The notes beneath the pieces were generated by a model, which saw nothing but the letters and a program-made list of their open reading frames with translations, did no database searches and was not told the origin of the DNA. Positions 9,815 to 22,233 of a stretch of 64,000 nt of DNA are shown in pieces. The translations under genes were made by a program, and so were the position numbers. Positions within the stretch are counted from its first letter, which is position 1. Each line of letters begins with the position of its first letter. The stretch comes from Prochlorococcus sp. AG-347-B23. GTDB taxonomy: Bacteria; Cyanobacteriota; Cyanobacteriia; PCC-6307; Cyanobiaceae. The stretch lies in NCBI GenBank assembly GCA_003281715.1, contig QCBE01000001.1, forward strand, positions 1 to 64,000, given 5' to 3'.

Positions 9815-11230
9815 TTAACCCTGAACGTCAAGCTTGTCGACAGTGTCAAACTCGAACTTAATTTCCTTCCAAGTTTCTAGAGCAATAGCTAATTCAGGAC
9901 TATGCTTAGCAGCTTCCATAAGAATGTCTCTACTCTCTTTTTCGATTTCGCGACCAGCATTACGGGCTTTTACACAAGCTTCTAAAGCAACTCTGTTAGC
10001 TGCGGCTCCAGCAGCTGAACCCCATGGATGACCATGTGTTCCTCCACCGAACTGAAGACAGGAATCATCCCCAAAGATCGCAAGAAGTGCAGGCATATGC
10101 CAAACATGGATACCACCTGATGCGACTGCAAAAACTCCAGGCATTGAACCCCAATCTTGATCAAAGAAGTTTCCTCTTGATCTATCTTCAGGAACAAATG
10201 ACTCTCTTAAGTTGTCAATATAACCAAGAGTTGTTTGACGATCACCTTCTAGTTTTCCAACCACGGTTCCAGTATGTAGTTGGTCTCCTCCAGATAGTCT
10301 CAAACATTTTGCAAGAACTCTGAAGTGAATACCATGCTTTGGATGTCTATCAATAACAGCATGCATAGCTCTGTGAATATGCAGAAGCATGCCATTTTTA
10401 CGACACCAATTAGCTAATCCAGTATTTGCAGTAAAACCACCAGTTATATAATCATGCATGATGATTGGCATATCTAGCTCTTTTGCAAATTCAGCTCTTT
10501 CATAGAGTTCTTCAGGAGTGTTAGCAGTACAATTTAGATAGTGACCTTTAACTTCTCCAGTTTCTCGCTGAGCAAGCTTAACTGCTTCTGCAACAAACTC
10601 AAATCTTTCTCTCCAACGTTGGAATGGTTGAGAATTAATATTCTCATCATCCTTCGTTAAATCAAGACCGCCTCTAAGACATTCATATACAACTCGACCA
10701 TAGTTTTTACCAGATAATCCTAATTTAGGCTTGATGGTACAACCAAGTAGAGGTCTTCCGTATTTGTTAAGTCGATCTCTTTCAACTACGATTCCGTTTG
10801 GTGGACCACCGCAAGTTTTAATGAAAGCAATTGGGAATCTAATATCTTCTAGACGTAGATGTCTTAGAGCTTTAAATCCAAAAACGTTTCCTACAAGAGA
10901 TGTTAATACGTTTGTAATAGAGCCTTCTTCAAAAAGATCTAAAGGATATGCAATAAAAGCATAGAAAGCTTCAGGATCTCCAGGAACGTCTTCGATTCGA
11001 TAACAACGTCCTTTATAAAATTCTAAGTCTGTAAGTAACTCGGACCAAACTGTTGACCAAGTACCTGTTGAAGATTCAGCGGCAACAGCTGCTGCGACTT
11101 CTTCTCTTGGAACACCTTCCTGACCTGTACATTTGAAACAGGCTAGTAAATCGGTGTCTAGGGGTACATATTCTGGAGTCCAGTAGGTATCTCTGTACTC
11201 CTTTACCCCTGCGTCATACTTCTTACTCAT
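9815..11230 (-). CDS. cbbL: RuBisCO large subunit, form IA
   Basis: [17 protein letters not shown] active-site signature, [17 protein letters not shown]; 471 aa. Confidence 0.98.
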   Translation of the reverse strand: MSKKYDAGVKEYRDTYWTPEYVPLDTDLLACFKCTGQEGVPREEVAAAVAAESSTGTWSTVWSELLTDLEFYKGRCYRIEDVPGDPEAFYAFIAYPLDLFEEGSITNVLTSLVGNVFGFKALRHLRLEDIRFPIAFIKTCGGPPNGIVVERDRLNKYGRPLLGCTIKPKLGLSGKNYGRVVYECLRGGLDLTKDDENINSQPFQRWRERFEFVAEAVKLAQRETGEVKGHYLNCTANTPEELYERAEFAKELDMPIIMHDYITGGFTANTGLANWCRKNGMLLHIHRAMHAVIDRHPKHGIHFRVLAKCLRLSGGDQLHTGTVVGKLEGDRQTTLGYIDNLRESFVPEDRSRGNFFDQDWGSMPGVFAVASGGIHVWHMPALLAIFGDDSCLQFGGGTHGHPWGSAAGAAANRVALEACVKARNAGREIEKESRDILMEAAKHSPELAIALETWKEIKFEFDTVDKLDVQG

Positions 11231-11294
11231 AAGGATAAATTTAGGTCTGTTTAGGGAAAATAATTATTTTGCAAAATTTATAAATCTTGCTTAA

Positions 11295-11606
11295 TTAGTC
11301 CTTTTGACCAAGAAATTCACCATTACCTAGAGCAGGTTCAACTTCTCTATGAGGACGAGCAATAATGTGAGCTGCAACTAAACCGTCACCAACTCTTTCA
11401 CAAGCATCAGCACCAGCTCTTACAGCTGCGTTAACTGCGCCTGTTTCACCTCTAACTAATACTGTGACATAACCGCCACCAACGAATTCACGACCAATAA
11501 GGCGAACTTCTGCTGCCTTTGTCATTGCGTCTGCTGCTTCGATTGCAGGTACAAGTCCGCGTGTCTCGATCATGCCGAGAGCGATACCCATTGTTTCTGT
11601 AGCCAT
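11295..11606 (-). CDS. csoS1: Carboxysome shell protein CsoS1 (BMC-H)
   Basis: GIALGMIETRGLVPAIEAADAMTKAAEVRLIGREFVGGGYVTVLVRGETGAVNAAVRAG. Confidence 0.97.
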   Translation of the reverse strand: MATETMGIALGMIETRGLVPAIEAADAMTKAAEVRLIGREFVGGGYVTVLVRGETGAVNAAVRAGADACERVGDGLVAAHIIARPHREVEPALGNGEFLGQKD

Positions 11607-11726
11607 TGTCTACTAAATACTAAATGTGGAATGTTCAATTCGAAGAATGCTTCATTGAGTACTTATAAGTCAAGCGTTTTCGATAAAATCTCCATTAATG
11701 TTTTTTCTATCATTCATAAGTTAAAC

Positions 11727-11756
11727 TTATCACCCTTGGTACTATTGATATGTCAA
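11727..11756 (-). promoter_or_regulatory. Candidate promoter for the carboxysome operon
   Basis: Minus strand TTGACA (11751-11756), 18-nt spacer, TGATAA (11727-11732) upstream of csoS1; the -10 match is weak. Confidence 0.3.
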
Positions 11757-11829
11757 TACTTATGCGAATTAGTTAGTGCATCAAAACATACTGTTGTGTT
11801 AAGAAAAAATTTACATTATGTTATTTCCG

Positions 11830-11886
11830 TACGAGACAGGCCCTGTCTACACAGGTGTGGAATGTTCAACCTTTCCTGTCTCCGTA
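11830..11886. repeat. Inverted repeat with alternative pairings in the csoS1/rdgB divergent region
   Basis: TACGAGACAGG (11830-11840) pairs with CCTGTCTCCGTA (11875-11886); AGACAGG (11834-11840) also pairs with adjacent CCTGTCT (11842-11848). Confidence 0.6.
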
Positions 11887-11933
11887 TCAAGCTTTGAAGT
11901 AAGATAATATTCACAATAAATTTTTAAATTATT

Positions 11934-12518
11934 TTGAACCTTCCAGTTCTAACTATTGCGAGTGGCAATCAAAGAAAGGTATCTGAAATTTCAGAGATGC
12001 TGGATGTTTTGTCTTTAAAGGTTGAGAAGCAACCAGAATATTTAAATGTCGAAGAAACTGGGAAAACATATTTTGAGAATGCACTACTTAAAGCAAAGGC
12101 AGCTTCTCTAGAAACAAAAACTTGGGCATTAGCTGATGATTCGGGTCTTGAAGTAGATGTTTTAGATGGTCGACCAGGAATTTATTCTGCTCGATATGCA
12201 AAAAATAATGATGAGAAAATTAAAAAATTAATTGATGAACTTTCTGATAGTCCCTATAGGAGTGCAAGATTTATAAGTTGTATGGTTTTGTGCGATCCCT
12301 CAGGAAACTTAGTTAAAGATACAACTGGAATATGCTGGGGAGAAATTCTCAAGAGCCCCAAATATCCTAATGGGGAATTCGAATCTATTTTTTGGGTTAA
12401 AGAAGCTAATTGTGTTTACGGTGAGCTCTCACAATCACAACTAAATAAACTAGGTAGTAGAGGTAAAGCTGCAAAAATTATGTCACCTTTTTTAAAAAAA
12501 GAGATAGGTTTAAGTTAA
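11934..12518 (+). CDS. rdgB: RdgB/HAM1 family non-canonical purine NTP pyrophosphatase (TTG start)
   Basis: TIASGNQRKVSEI, ALADDSGLEVDVLDGRPGIYSARYA. Confidence 0.92.
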   Translation: MNLPVLTIASGNQRKVSEISEMLDVLSLKVEKQPEYLNVEETGKTYFENALLKAKAASLETKTWALADDSGLEVDVLDGRPGIYSARYAKNNDEKIKKLIDELSDSPYRSARFISCMVLCDPSGNLVKDTTGICWGEILKSPKYPNGEFESIFWVKEANCVYGELSQSQLNKLGSRGKAAKIMSPFLKKEIGLS

Positions 12519-12541
12519 AAAAAGGTTTAAATAAAAAATTC

Positions 12542-13312
12542 TCAATAATTTGAAATTTCATCAATTGCTCTTATAGCAGCAGCAGCAGCTTCTTCTACAT
12601 CTCCTTCTTTCCCTGCAAGAGTTAATCTACCAAAAGCACCAACTGCCTTTACATCAACAACAGTTATATTTGATGCTTTTTCTGCTTCATTTGCTGCTTT
12701 TAAAACATAACCAGCCGGTTCAGTTTCTAATATGAACATGCTCATTCCAGATTGAATCATTGATCCACTTCTGTTTTGTCTATTTATTAAAACAGCATGA
12801 TCTGGAGTAATAGCTCGAATAACTTCTGTCCAACTTGTTGAAGGTTTGGTTCTTTTTCTAACTTCACTTCCAATAGCATCTAGAACAACATCCCCAGAAT
12901 GTAAAACAGTACTTTGATCTTTGTGATAAAGAGCAAGAGAGCCAAATGCTCTTTCAACAATCATCTGACCAAGTCTTACATTACTTGCTTTTAAGGCAAT
13001 ATCAGTGACTCTATGTACGGCCATCCCAGGTGAAACTTCCATCCAAAGGCATGAATCTCCGGGGATAGGTAAAAAACCTCTACTAACCGTCCCCATATAT
13101 GCAGCTAATTGAGGCTGAAGAGAATCCAAAAAAACATATGTTCTCAACTCAATTTGCTCAACTTGACTTGCTTGTCTGGAAACCAAAGACTTTTCTGAAT
13201 CAGTTGTAATAAAACAGCTTGCACCACTGGCCTGAGATTGCACCTCAGATCCTGTTACAAGAGAACTGCCTTTTTTTCGTTCCCCTCTGTTTAAACTAGA
13301 AGTTGGTTCCAT
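12542..13312 (-). CDS. csoS1D: Carboxysome shell protein CsoS1D (tandem BMC-T)
   Basis: 256 aa, BMC-like second half ([53 protein letters not shown]) with a similar first half; upstream of csoS1. Confidence 0.88.
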   Translation of the reverse strand: MEPTSSLNRGERKKGSSLVTGSEVQSQASGASCFITTDSEKSLVSRQASQVEQIELRTYVFLDSLQPQLAAYMGTVSRGFLPIPGDSCLWMEVSPGMAVHRVTDIALKASNVRLGQMIVERAFGSLALYHKDQSTVLHSGDVVLDAIGSEVRKRTKPSTSWTEVIRAITPDHAVLINRQNRSGSMIQSGMSMFILETEPAGYVLKAANEAEKASNITVVDVKAVGAFGRLTLAGKEGDVEEAAAAAIRAIDEISNY

Positions 13313-13409
13313 TCACGCGACTATAACGGATAATGGTTCATTTTTTCTACTAAATTTACTTGCATGCTTCCCACAAAACGATAACTTCAAGTAAAAGATA
13401 TGCATTTTT

Positions 13410-13778
13410 ATGGGAACTTCTCAAAAAAAAGAACCAAATGTTTCTGGTACTGAAAAAGAATTAACTCCTGATCAAACTCTTGGATTAGTTAGCCTAAGCT
13501 TGATGCAAAAACTATCTCAAAAAGACCCATCTTTTAGTTGGTTAGATGAAGATAAAATTGAAAAAGTAAATCTTAAGAACCTTAGAGACAGATTGGAGTT
13601 AACGCAATTAGCTATAAATACTGGAGCACCATTAACCACTTCAGAAGTTACAGCTTTAATTGGGGCAAAGCCCGGAAAATCTAAGTTAGAAAGAGCAGGA
13701 TTATTAGCAACGAAAATAGCTAGAAATGTGTGGAAGATTTCAAAAATAAGTCAAGGAAATTCCTTCTACAGAAATTAA
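13410..13778 (+). CDS. Conserved-looking hypothetical protein, 122 aa
   Basis: Complete ORF between csoS1D and chlN, not overlapped by another coding candidate. Confidence 0.7.
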   Translation: MGTSQKKEPNVSGTEKELTPDQTLGLVSLSLMQKLSQKDPSFSWLDEDKIEKVNLKNLRDRLELTQLAINTGAPLTTSEVTALIGAKPGKSKLERAGLLATKIARNVWKISKISQGNSFYRN

Positions 13779-13925
13779 AATACGCCACAAAAGTTTTTTC
13801 ATAATTCTCATTTAAGTATTTAAACATTCATATAAGTTTTTTAAATGTGTTCATTTTGTAAGAGAACTTATTAATTACTTTCTTAAATTAAAAAGTTTAT
13901 GCAAGCTTGAAATATAAGCTCTTGA

Positions 13926-15191
<1,266 letters not shown>

Positions 15192-15196
15192 AAACT

Positions 15197-16768
15197 ATGG
15201 AATTAACTCTTTGGACGTATGAAGGACCACCTCATGTTGGTGCTATGAGAATTGCCTCGTCAATGAAAGACATTCATTATGTGCTTCATGCTCCCCAAGG
15301 AGATACATATGCAGATCTTCTCTTTACAATGATCGAGAGAAGGGGGCAAAGGCCTCCAGTAACTTATACAACTTTTCAGGCTAGAGACCTTGGAGGCGAT
15401 ACAGCTGAATTAGTGAAGAAAAATATTAAGGAAGCTGTTGAACGATTCAAACCCAAAACTCTTTTAGTCGGAGAAAGTTGTACAGCAGAACTAATCCAAG
15501 ACCAACCTGGAGCTCTTGCGAAAGGGATGGGATTTGATATGCCGATTGTAAATCTTGAATTACCTGCTTATAGCAAGAAAGAAAATTGGGGGGCCTCAGA
15601 AACCTTTTATCAACTAACAAGAACCCTTTTAAAAGAAAAAGTAAGTTCTTCAGACAAAATAAATCCCCTTAGGTGGAGGGAATTAGGTAGGAGACCAAAA
15701 GTTAATATACTTGGCCCTTCATTATTAGGATTTAGATGCAGAGATGATGTAATCGAAATCCAACGCATACTTTCAGAACAAGGTATAGATACAAACGTAG
15801 TTGCTCCATTAGGTGCTAGTCCTGATGATATTGAAAGACTAATTGATGCTGAAATAAATATCTGTCTTTATCAAGAAATTGCTGAAGCTTCATGTGAGTG
15901 GCTCAAACGGAACTTTGGAATGGAATATACGAATACTATTCCTATTGGAATAAAGAATACAATTGAATTTATAAATGAAGTTCATGAGAAATTAGATCTT
16001 CCTTTAACGAATAAAGAAGAATTAGAAAATAAATCAAAACTTCCTTGGTACTCAAAATCAGTTGACTCTAATTATCTAACTGGTAAAAGAGTTTTTATTT
16101 TTGGTGATGGAACACATGCAATTGCAGCAGCCAAAATTGCTAAGGAAGAATTGGGTTTTGAAGTAGTGGGTCTTGGAACGTACAGTAGGGAGATGGCCAG
16201 GCAAGTAAGAGCTACTGCAAAAGATCTTAATGTAGAAGCTCTAATAACTAACAATTATCTGGAAGTGGAAGATGCCATGAAAAAGACTGCCCCTGAACTA
16301 GTTTTAGGGACCCAAATGGAAAGGCATAGTGCAAAAAGACTCGGCATTCCTTGCTCAGTAATTAGTACTCCAATGCATGTTCAAGATGTTCCTGCAAGAT
16401 ATAGCCCTCAAATGGGATGGGAAGGAGCAAATGTGATTTTTGATGACTGGGTACATCCCCTAATGATGGGCTTAGAAGAGCATCTTATTGATATGTTCAA
16501 ACATGACTTTGAGTTTGTTGATGGTCATCAAAGCCATTTAGGACATACAGCGACAAACAAAAATAACATTTTAAATTCTGACGAGAAAAAAGAAAAAAAT
16601 AGTAAAGAAGGAATTATCTGGACTGAATCTGGTAGAGCTGAATTAACAAAAGTTCCATTTTTTGTAAGAGGTAAAGTTAAAACAAATACTGAAAAATACG
16701 CAATCTTGAGAGGAATTCCAGAGATAAGCGATGAAACTCTTTATGATGCCAAAGCATATTTCAGTTAA
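15197..16768 (+). CDS. chlB: Light-independent protochlorophyllide reductase subunit B
   Basis: [49 protein letters not shown]. Confidence 0.97.
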   Translation: MELTLWTYEGPPHVGAMRIASSMKDIHYVLHAPQGDTYADLLFTMIERRGQRPPVTYTTFQARDLGGDTAELVKKNIKEAVERFKPKTLLVGESCTAELIQDQPGALAKGMGFDMPIVNLELPAYSKKENWGASETFYQLTRTLLKEKVSSSDKINPLRWRELGRRPKVNILGPSLLGFRCRDDVIEIQRILSEQGIDTNVVAPLGASPDDIERLIDAEINICLYQEIAEASCEWLKRNFGMEYTNTIPIGIKNTIEFINEVHEKLDLPLTNKEELENKSKLPWYSKSVDSNYLTGKRVFIFGDGTHAIAAAKIAKEELGFEVVGLGTYSREMARQVRATAKDLNVEALITNNYLEVEDAMKKTAPELVLGTQMERHSAKRLGIPCSVISTPMHVQDVPARYSPQMGWEGANVIFDDWVHPLMMGLEEHLIDMFKHDFEFVDGHQSHLGHTATNKNNILNSDEKKEKNSKEGIIWTESGRAELTKVPFFVRGKVKTNTEKYAILRGIPEISDETLYDAKAYFS

Positions 16769-16957
16769 TTTTTACTAATAAAATATGATTAAGTCATGAG
16801 TATTTTCACTCATAATCCAATAGATTTAATCCTAAAAATTCAGTTATAAGAACATATTTCACACTTTTAATACAATTAAATACATATTTGTTTAGAAACA
16901 TATTTCATGTGTATTTGCACTGCAAGAATATAAATAATAATGTGTTTTAAGCTTTAA

Positions 16958-17845
<888 letters not shown>

Positions 17846-17851
17846 TCTAAA

Positions 17852-18856
17852 TTAATCTAATCCAACCAATTGGCTTGTTAAATCATAAGTTTGCTTAGAG
17901 GTCTTCGTATCAATTATTCTTTTTGACAACTTTTGAGAAAAAGCTTTTCTGCCAGTTTTTTGACGATTTCCCCAGCTCCAATGGACTGATGGTTTAGAAA
18001 ATTCTTTATAAGTTGCCACTTGAGCGACCCTCTCTCCTGCCAATCTTTGTGACACATATCCTTTTGTTATGAATTTTTGAAATATCGGGAAAAGGAATCT
18101 AAATAACCAAGGAGTATCTCTAAAAAGTTTTGTCTCAGCCACACATCCAGGATATAGAGAATTTACAATAATCTTCTCTGCAGGATATCTTTTTGATAAT
18201 TCCTGAACTGTCACCATATTGCAAAGTTTACTATCCTTATAAGCCTTACCAGGTTTGAATTTCTTTCCATTCGCCATACTTATTGGAGATAAAAAACCAT
18301 TTTTGAATCCAGATAAATCTCCCAAATCAGCTGGGGCAGGGATGGGGATCCTTCCTCCAAGTTCTGAATAATTAGCCGTAACAGTCCCTAATACTGTAAT
18401 TCTTGGCTTGAATAAAGTTGATTTACCATTTAAAACAATTTCTCTTTCAGAAGATAAAATATTTTCTATAAGTAGGTTTATCATAAGAAAATGCCCAAAA
18501 TGATTTACTGCCATTGAGTTTTCGAACCCCTGAGGGGACCTTTCAGGTCTCTTTAGTCTGGGTTTATAAACTGCTGCATTACAGATAAGAGAATTTATCG
18601 GTTTTTTAAATCTTTCTAATATTTCATCGCAACCTTGTCTCACATCATCCAAGTTAGCAAGATCTATTTCTATAAAGTGAACATTTTTAACTTCCTCTTT
18701 TGTCAAGAATTCCTCAGCTATTTTTATAGCTCTTTTATTTGATCGATTAACAGCTATAACCTCCCACCCAAATCTTAATAGAGGTTTTAGAGTATTTAAT
18801 CCAACTCCAGAAGTTGTTCCTGTTATTAGGACTAAACCCTTAATGTTCTTACTCAC
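17852..18856 (-). CDS. por: Light-dependent protochlorophyllide oxidoreductase; probable GTG start at 18856 rather than 18919
   Basis: SDR motif LITGTTSGVGLNTL, NAAVY, YKDSKLCN; GTG (complement of CAC 18854-18856) is in frame as V22 of the track ORF 17852..18919 and precedes SKNIKGLVLITG. Confidence 0.92.
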   Translation of the reverse strand: MSKNIKGLVLITGTTSGVGLNTLKPLLRFGWEVIAVNRSNKRAIKIAEEFLTKEEVKNVHFIEIDLANLDDVRQGCDEILERFKKPINSLICNAAVYKPRLKRPERSPQGFENSMAVNHFGHFLMINLLIENILSSEREIVLNGKSTLFKPRITVLGTVTANYSELGGRIPIPAPADLGDLSGFKNGFLSPISMANGKKFKPGKAYKDSKLCNMVTVQELSKRYPAEKIIVNSLYPGCVAETKLFRDTPWLFRFLFPIFQKFITKGYVSQRLAGERVAQVATYKEFSKPSVHWSWGNRQKTGRKAFSQKLSKRIIDTKTSKQTYDLTSQLVGLD

Positions 18857-18909
18857 TAGCAAAAAAGATAATAGAAATTGAAAAGTAGAATGATTCAAGA
18901 TCACCCTTA

Positions 18910-19257
18910 TCAACGCCATATTACTCTGATAATGTCCCTAGAAATTATTTGATCCTGATCCTTCATAAATCTTTGCTCACCTTCTGAAGAGAATAAATCA
19001 TCAAACTTATTTGTTAAAACATTAAATCTATATTTTTCGTATGAAAATGAGTCTTCAATTTCCTTTAATCTGGTTAACCTAACTTTGGAGCTATAGCCAA
19101 GTTTAATCAGACTTACTATTGCTAAAAGGGAAAAGCTTATTTTTATAATTAAAAAAATCAAAGATACAAAATTATCCTCTTTCTGTTGTCTTTTTATAAA
19201 AACAGATCCTAAATATTTTTTGTAAAAAATACTATTTTTATAAAAAGATTTTAACAA
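18910..19257 (-). CDS. Hypothetical protein with one TM segment
   Basis: 115 aa; hydrophobic FVSLIFLIIKISFSLLAIVSLIKLGY; C-terminus RFMKDQDQIISRDIIRVIWR looks like a conserved cyanobacterial family. Confidence 0.65.
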   Translation of the reverse strand: MLKSFYKNSIFYKKYLGSVFIKRQQKEDNFVSLIFLIIKISFSLLAIVSLIKLGYSSKVRLTRLKEIEDSFSYEKYRFNVLTNKFDDLFSSEGEQRFMKDQDQIISRDIIRVIWR

Positions 19258-19339
19258 ATTAAGTACTTGATATTACTGAATAACTCAATTCAGTCTTACT
19301 TTATTATTACCTTATAAATTTGTAATTTTCTAATAAACT

Positions 19340-19444
19340 TTAATTCCTACCTAAACTAATTCCAAGTCTTAGTGCTAAGACTCCTGCATGCATGACAACT
19401 ATGAGGGATAGTGCAATAAGATTTATTGTTTGAGTTGGCTCCAT
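19340..19444 (-). CDS. psaM: Photosystem I reaction center subunit XII (PsaM), 34 aa
   Basis: Translated by eye: [34 protein letters not shown]; PsaM-like AGVLALRLG core; absent from the ORF track because of size. Confidence 0.9.
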   Translation of the reverse strand: MEPTQTINLIALSLIVVMHAGVLALRLGISLGRN

Positions 19445-19545
19445 GGTAAAAAAAATATTTTCTATATTCTCCACCGAAAAGAGGAGATTTGAAACACTAT
19501 TACAAAATGATGTTACGTAATTAACAAATTGAAAGAAAAAAATTA

Positions 19546-20274
19546 TTGAAAATTATCATAAATAAACCTACAAAGTTAATTTTGGGAATAGAAAATCGGG
19601 CTCTAATTTTTTCGACAAATAATTTATCTGGATTTGATCAAATGGCTTTAGATTTAAATTCTTTAAATCAGACAATTTCGAATCCTGAAATAATTCTCAC
19701 ATTGAGGTTCTACTATTGGACTGGGGATTGGCTTTCAATTGGCTATCACCAAAAGCAAATTCCTCTTCATTGGGAAAATTTATTATCAAAAGGGGAAATT
19801 AATATTGTTAGACGTCCCTCTGGAGGGGGTGCTGTCCTGCATTCAGGAGGCATCACATATGCATTAACATTTAAAAAAACTTACTATAAAGTCTTAAGTT
19901 ATGAAATGGTTAATAATTGGCTAATTAAAAGTTTCAGAGAATTAGGTCTAAACTTACGATATGGTGATTCACGAAAATCAAGTATTAAAACAAATTGTTT
20001 TGGGACTTCATTAATTTCTGATTTAGTTGATCAGGATGGGTTTAAGAGAATAGGTAGTGCCCAACTTCGTAAAAAAGGTGCATTCCTTCAACATGGGGAG
20101 ATTCAAACAAATCCTTCAAGAGATTTGTGGTTCAAATTATTCAAAGAAGAAGCTCCACCAAAACTAAATTTAAAGCTAACAAATGATGAAATAGTTAAAC
20201 ATTTGAGAAATTCGTTCCTGAAAAACAAACCAAATATAAATTTCAAAAATATTGCCATAGATAATAAAAAATAG
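19546..20274 (+). CDS. Biotin/lipoate A/B protein ligase family protein
   Basis: [27 protein letters not shown] start. Confidence 0.85.
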   Translation: MKIIINKPTKLILGIENRALIFSTNNLSGFDQMALDLNSLNQTISNPEIILTLRFYYWTGDWLSIGYHQKQIPLHWENLLSKGEINIVRRPSGGGAVLHSGGITYALTFKKTYYKVLSYEMVNNWLIKSFRELGLNLRYGDSRKSSIKTNCFGTSLISDLVDQDGFKRIGSAQLRKKGAFLQHGEIQTNPSRDLWFKLFKEEAPPKLNLKLTNDEIVKHLRNSFLKNKPNINFKNIAIDNKK

Positions 20275-20296
20275 AAAATTTTAATTACAAGAATTA

Positions 20297-21520
20297 TTAA
20301 AGATCTCCTTTCTGCTTCATTGAATTAACTATTCTTGGCAATTCAATTCCTAAGGGATAATGATTTTTAAAGTTTAATTTGTTAACAATCTCTGAAGGTA
20401 AATTAAAACCTAATTTATTCAATACAAAGTTTCCAATTTTTGACCTATCAATTATACCCAAAGGGATATCTGCAGCATTAAGAACCAACAAAAAACCTTC
20501 ATTTGTTTCTTCAAGTCTTTCTATAGTTCTCCATAATTTATCGTTATAAGATACAGTTTCAAAACTATCAATCGGTTTCTTAAAATTTCCAACAAAGTTC
20601 CGTTCCCATTTTTTTAAGGAAACAGTTTTTAAAATATTCTCATCAACAAAACCGGTCCATCTACCATTATTCGTAACAAAAAAATATTTATCCGATGCAT
20701 CCTTTTTATTTTTTATTAATTTATTAAATTCTGAGAAATTTGAATCGTATTCAATTTTCCTCAAAGGCTTTAATTTGATCTCAGAAACTCTACTAAATTT
20801 AAGTATGTTTTCAATTTTAAAAAATTGACTTTCAGATTTTGAAGAATTAACTCCAAACAAGCCCAAAAAAGAAAGAATAAAACCAAAGTAAAAGTTAAAT
20901 CTAAATAAACAAACTATCCCAAAAAATAAAACAAAAAAAGATAATAATAAATTTACTTTATTGAGGAAATTTCTTCCTTTATTTTTACTCCCAGAGAAAT
21001 GCCAAATAATACTTTTTAATAAATTCCCCCCATCTAAAGAACCAATTGGAATCAAATTTAAGAAACCTAAGAATAAATTAAATATCCCTACTCTAGAAAT
21101 TACATCAACTGCTATTTGTTCTTGAGATGGAATGTTATTACTAATTAAAAGTAGGATAGATGCTGTAGCGAAACATAAAAGAGGTCTAACAATTGCAATT
21201 TTTATATTACCTAAAGCAGTTTGACAATACTTATCTATTTGTAAAATTGCTCCTAGAAAATAAAAAGTAATTTTTTTTATTTTTACTCCCTGATTAAGTG
21301 AAACAAAAGTATGAAGAATCTCATGAAAAATAATTGAAGATAATAAGAAAAAAGAAGTTAAAAATCCTATAATCCAAGATTCTTTAATATTATAAATGTC
21401 ACTAGAAGTTAAATTAACCTGATTACTTATACTCCATGAGAATAAAAAAAGAATAGCAAACCAATAAGGATGAACTTTAAAGGGGATTCCCCATATTTTA
21501 AAAATTTGCCAACTTCTCAA
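20297..21520 (-). CDS. Site-2 protease family (M50) membrane metalloprotease with C-terminal CBS-like region
   Basis: HEILH motif, NLIPIGSLDGG motif, multiple TM segments. Confidence 0.88.
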   Translation of the reverse strand: MRSWQIFKIWGIPFKVHPYWFAILFLFSWSISNQVNLTSSDIYNIKESWIIGFLTSFFLLSSIIFHEILHTFVSLNQGVKIKKITFYFLGAILQIDKYCQTALGNIKIAIVRPLLCFATASILLLISNNIPSQEQIAVDVISRVGIFNLFLGFLNLIPIGSLDGGNLLKSIIWHFSGSKNKGRNFLNKVNLLLSFFVLFFGIVCLFRFNFYFGFILSFLGLFGVNSSKSESQFFKIENILKFSRVSEIKLKPLRKIEYDSNFSEFNKLIKNKKDASDKYFFVTNNGRWTGFVDENILKTVSLKKWERNFVGNFKKPIDSFETVSYNDKLWRTIERLEETNEGFLLVLNAADIPLGIIDRSKIGNFVLNKLGFNLPSEIVNKLNFKNHYPLGIELPRIVNSMKQKGDL

Positions 21521-21576
21521 AAATAATCTCCGCTATATTTATTAATAATATTAATCTTACATATCAGAATAATTAT

Positions 21577-22233
21577 ATGCCCAAGAGTAATACCTTAATT
21601 AAGATTTGTGGCCTAACCTCAGAAGAACAAGCTCTTCAAGTCGCAAAATTAGGAGCACATGCTATCGGCATTATTTCAGTGGAAGAGTCACCAAGATATG
21701 TATCAGCTGAAATTAAGAAAAAAATTTTTAAAACCTTAAAAAAGTTGCATCCAAAAATCGAGAGGGTTTCAGTTGTACAAAATTGTCCAATAGACTTAAT
21801 TATTAAAAATTTTTTAGGAAACCCGAGCGAAACTATTATTCAATTACATGGAGATGAAGATATTGATTACTGCAAAAAAATAAGGGAAAAAATTCCCAAT
21901 ATTGGCTTGTGGAAGGCTTTCAGGATAAAAACGGAAAAGGATATAGATAAAATTAAGCCTTTTGAGGATTTTGTAGATGCTATCCTACTTGATTCTTGGA
22001 ATGAAAAAACTTATGGAGGTTCAGGTAAAAAAATAAATTCAATTTATCTAAAGAATTTAAAATTCAGCAAACCATGGTGGTTAGCAGGTGGAATATCAAT
22101 TGAATGGATTAATGAAATCCTTACAGATATAAAACCTGATGGACTAGATATTTCAAGTAGTATCGAAATATCTCCAGGTTTGAAAGATATTAGAAAAGCA
22201 GAGGATCTTTTTAAGTTTTTAAAAAGAAATTAG
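21577..22233 (+). CDS. trpF: Phosphoribosylanthranilate isomerase
   Basis: KICGLTSEEQA, VQLHGDE-like IIQLHGDED, LLDSW...GGSGK, LAGGI. Confidence 0.93.
   Translation: MPKSNTLIKICGLTSEEQALQVAKLGAHAIGIISVEESPRYVSAEIKKKIFKTLKKLHPKIERVSVVQNCPIDLIIKNFLGNPSETIIQLHGDEDIDYCKKIREKIPNIGLWKAFRIKTEKDIDKIKPFEDFVDAILLDSWNEKTYGGSGKKINSIYLKNLKFSKPWWLAGGISIEWINEILTDIKPDGLDISSSIEISPGLKDIRKAEDLFKFLKRN

Noticed and set aside
9834-10964. Several ORFs opposite or out of frame with cbbL (9834..10031, 9982..10197, 10024..10323, 10731..10964)
   Set aside because: All fully inside the highly conserved cbbL reading frame; shadow ORFs
11631-11897. 88-aa plus-strand ORF in the csoS1/rdgB spacer
   Set aside because: No recognisable family, overlaps the inverted-repeat region and the presumed promoters; composition looks like translated intergenic DNA
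18510-18550. TTCGAACCCC...GGGG segment that resembles a tRNA T-loop/stem
   Set aside because: It lies inside por coding sequence (SPQGFENSM) and no acceptor/anticodon arms fit
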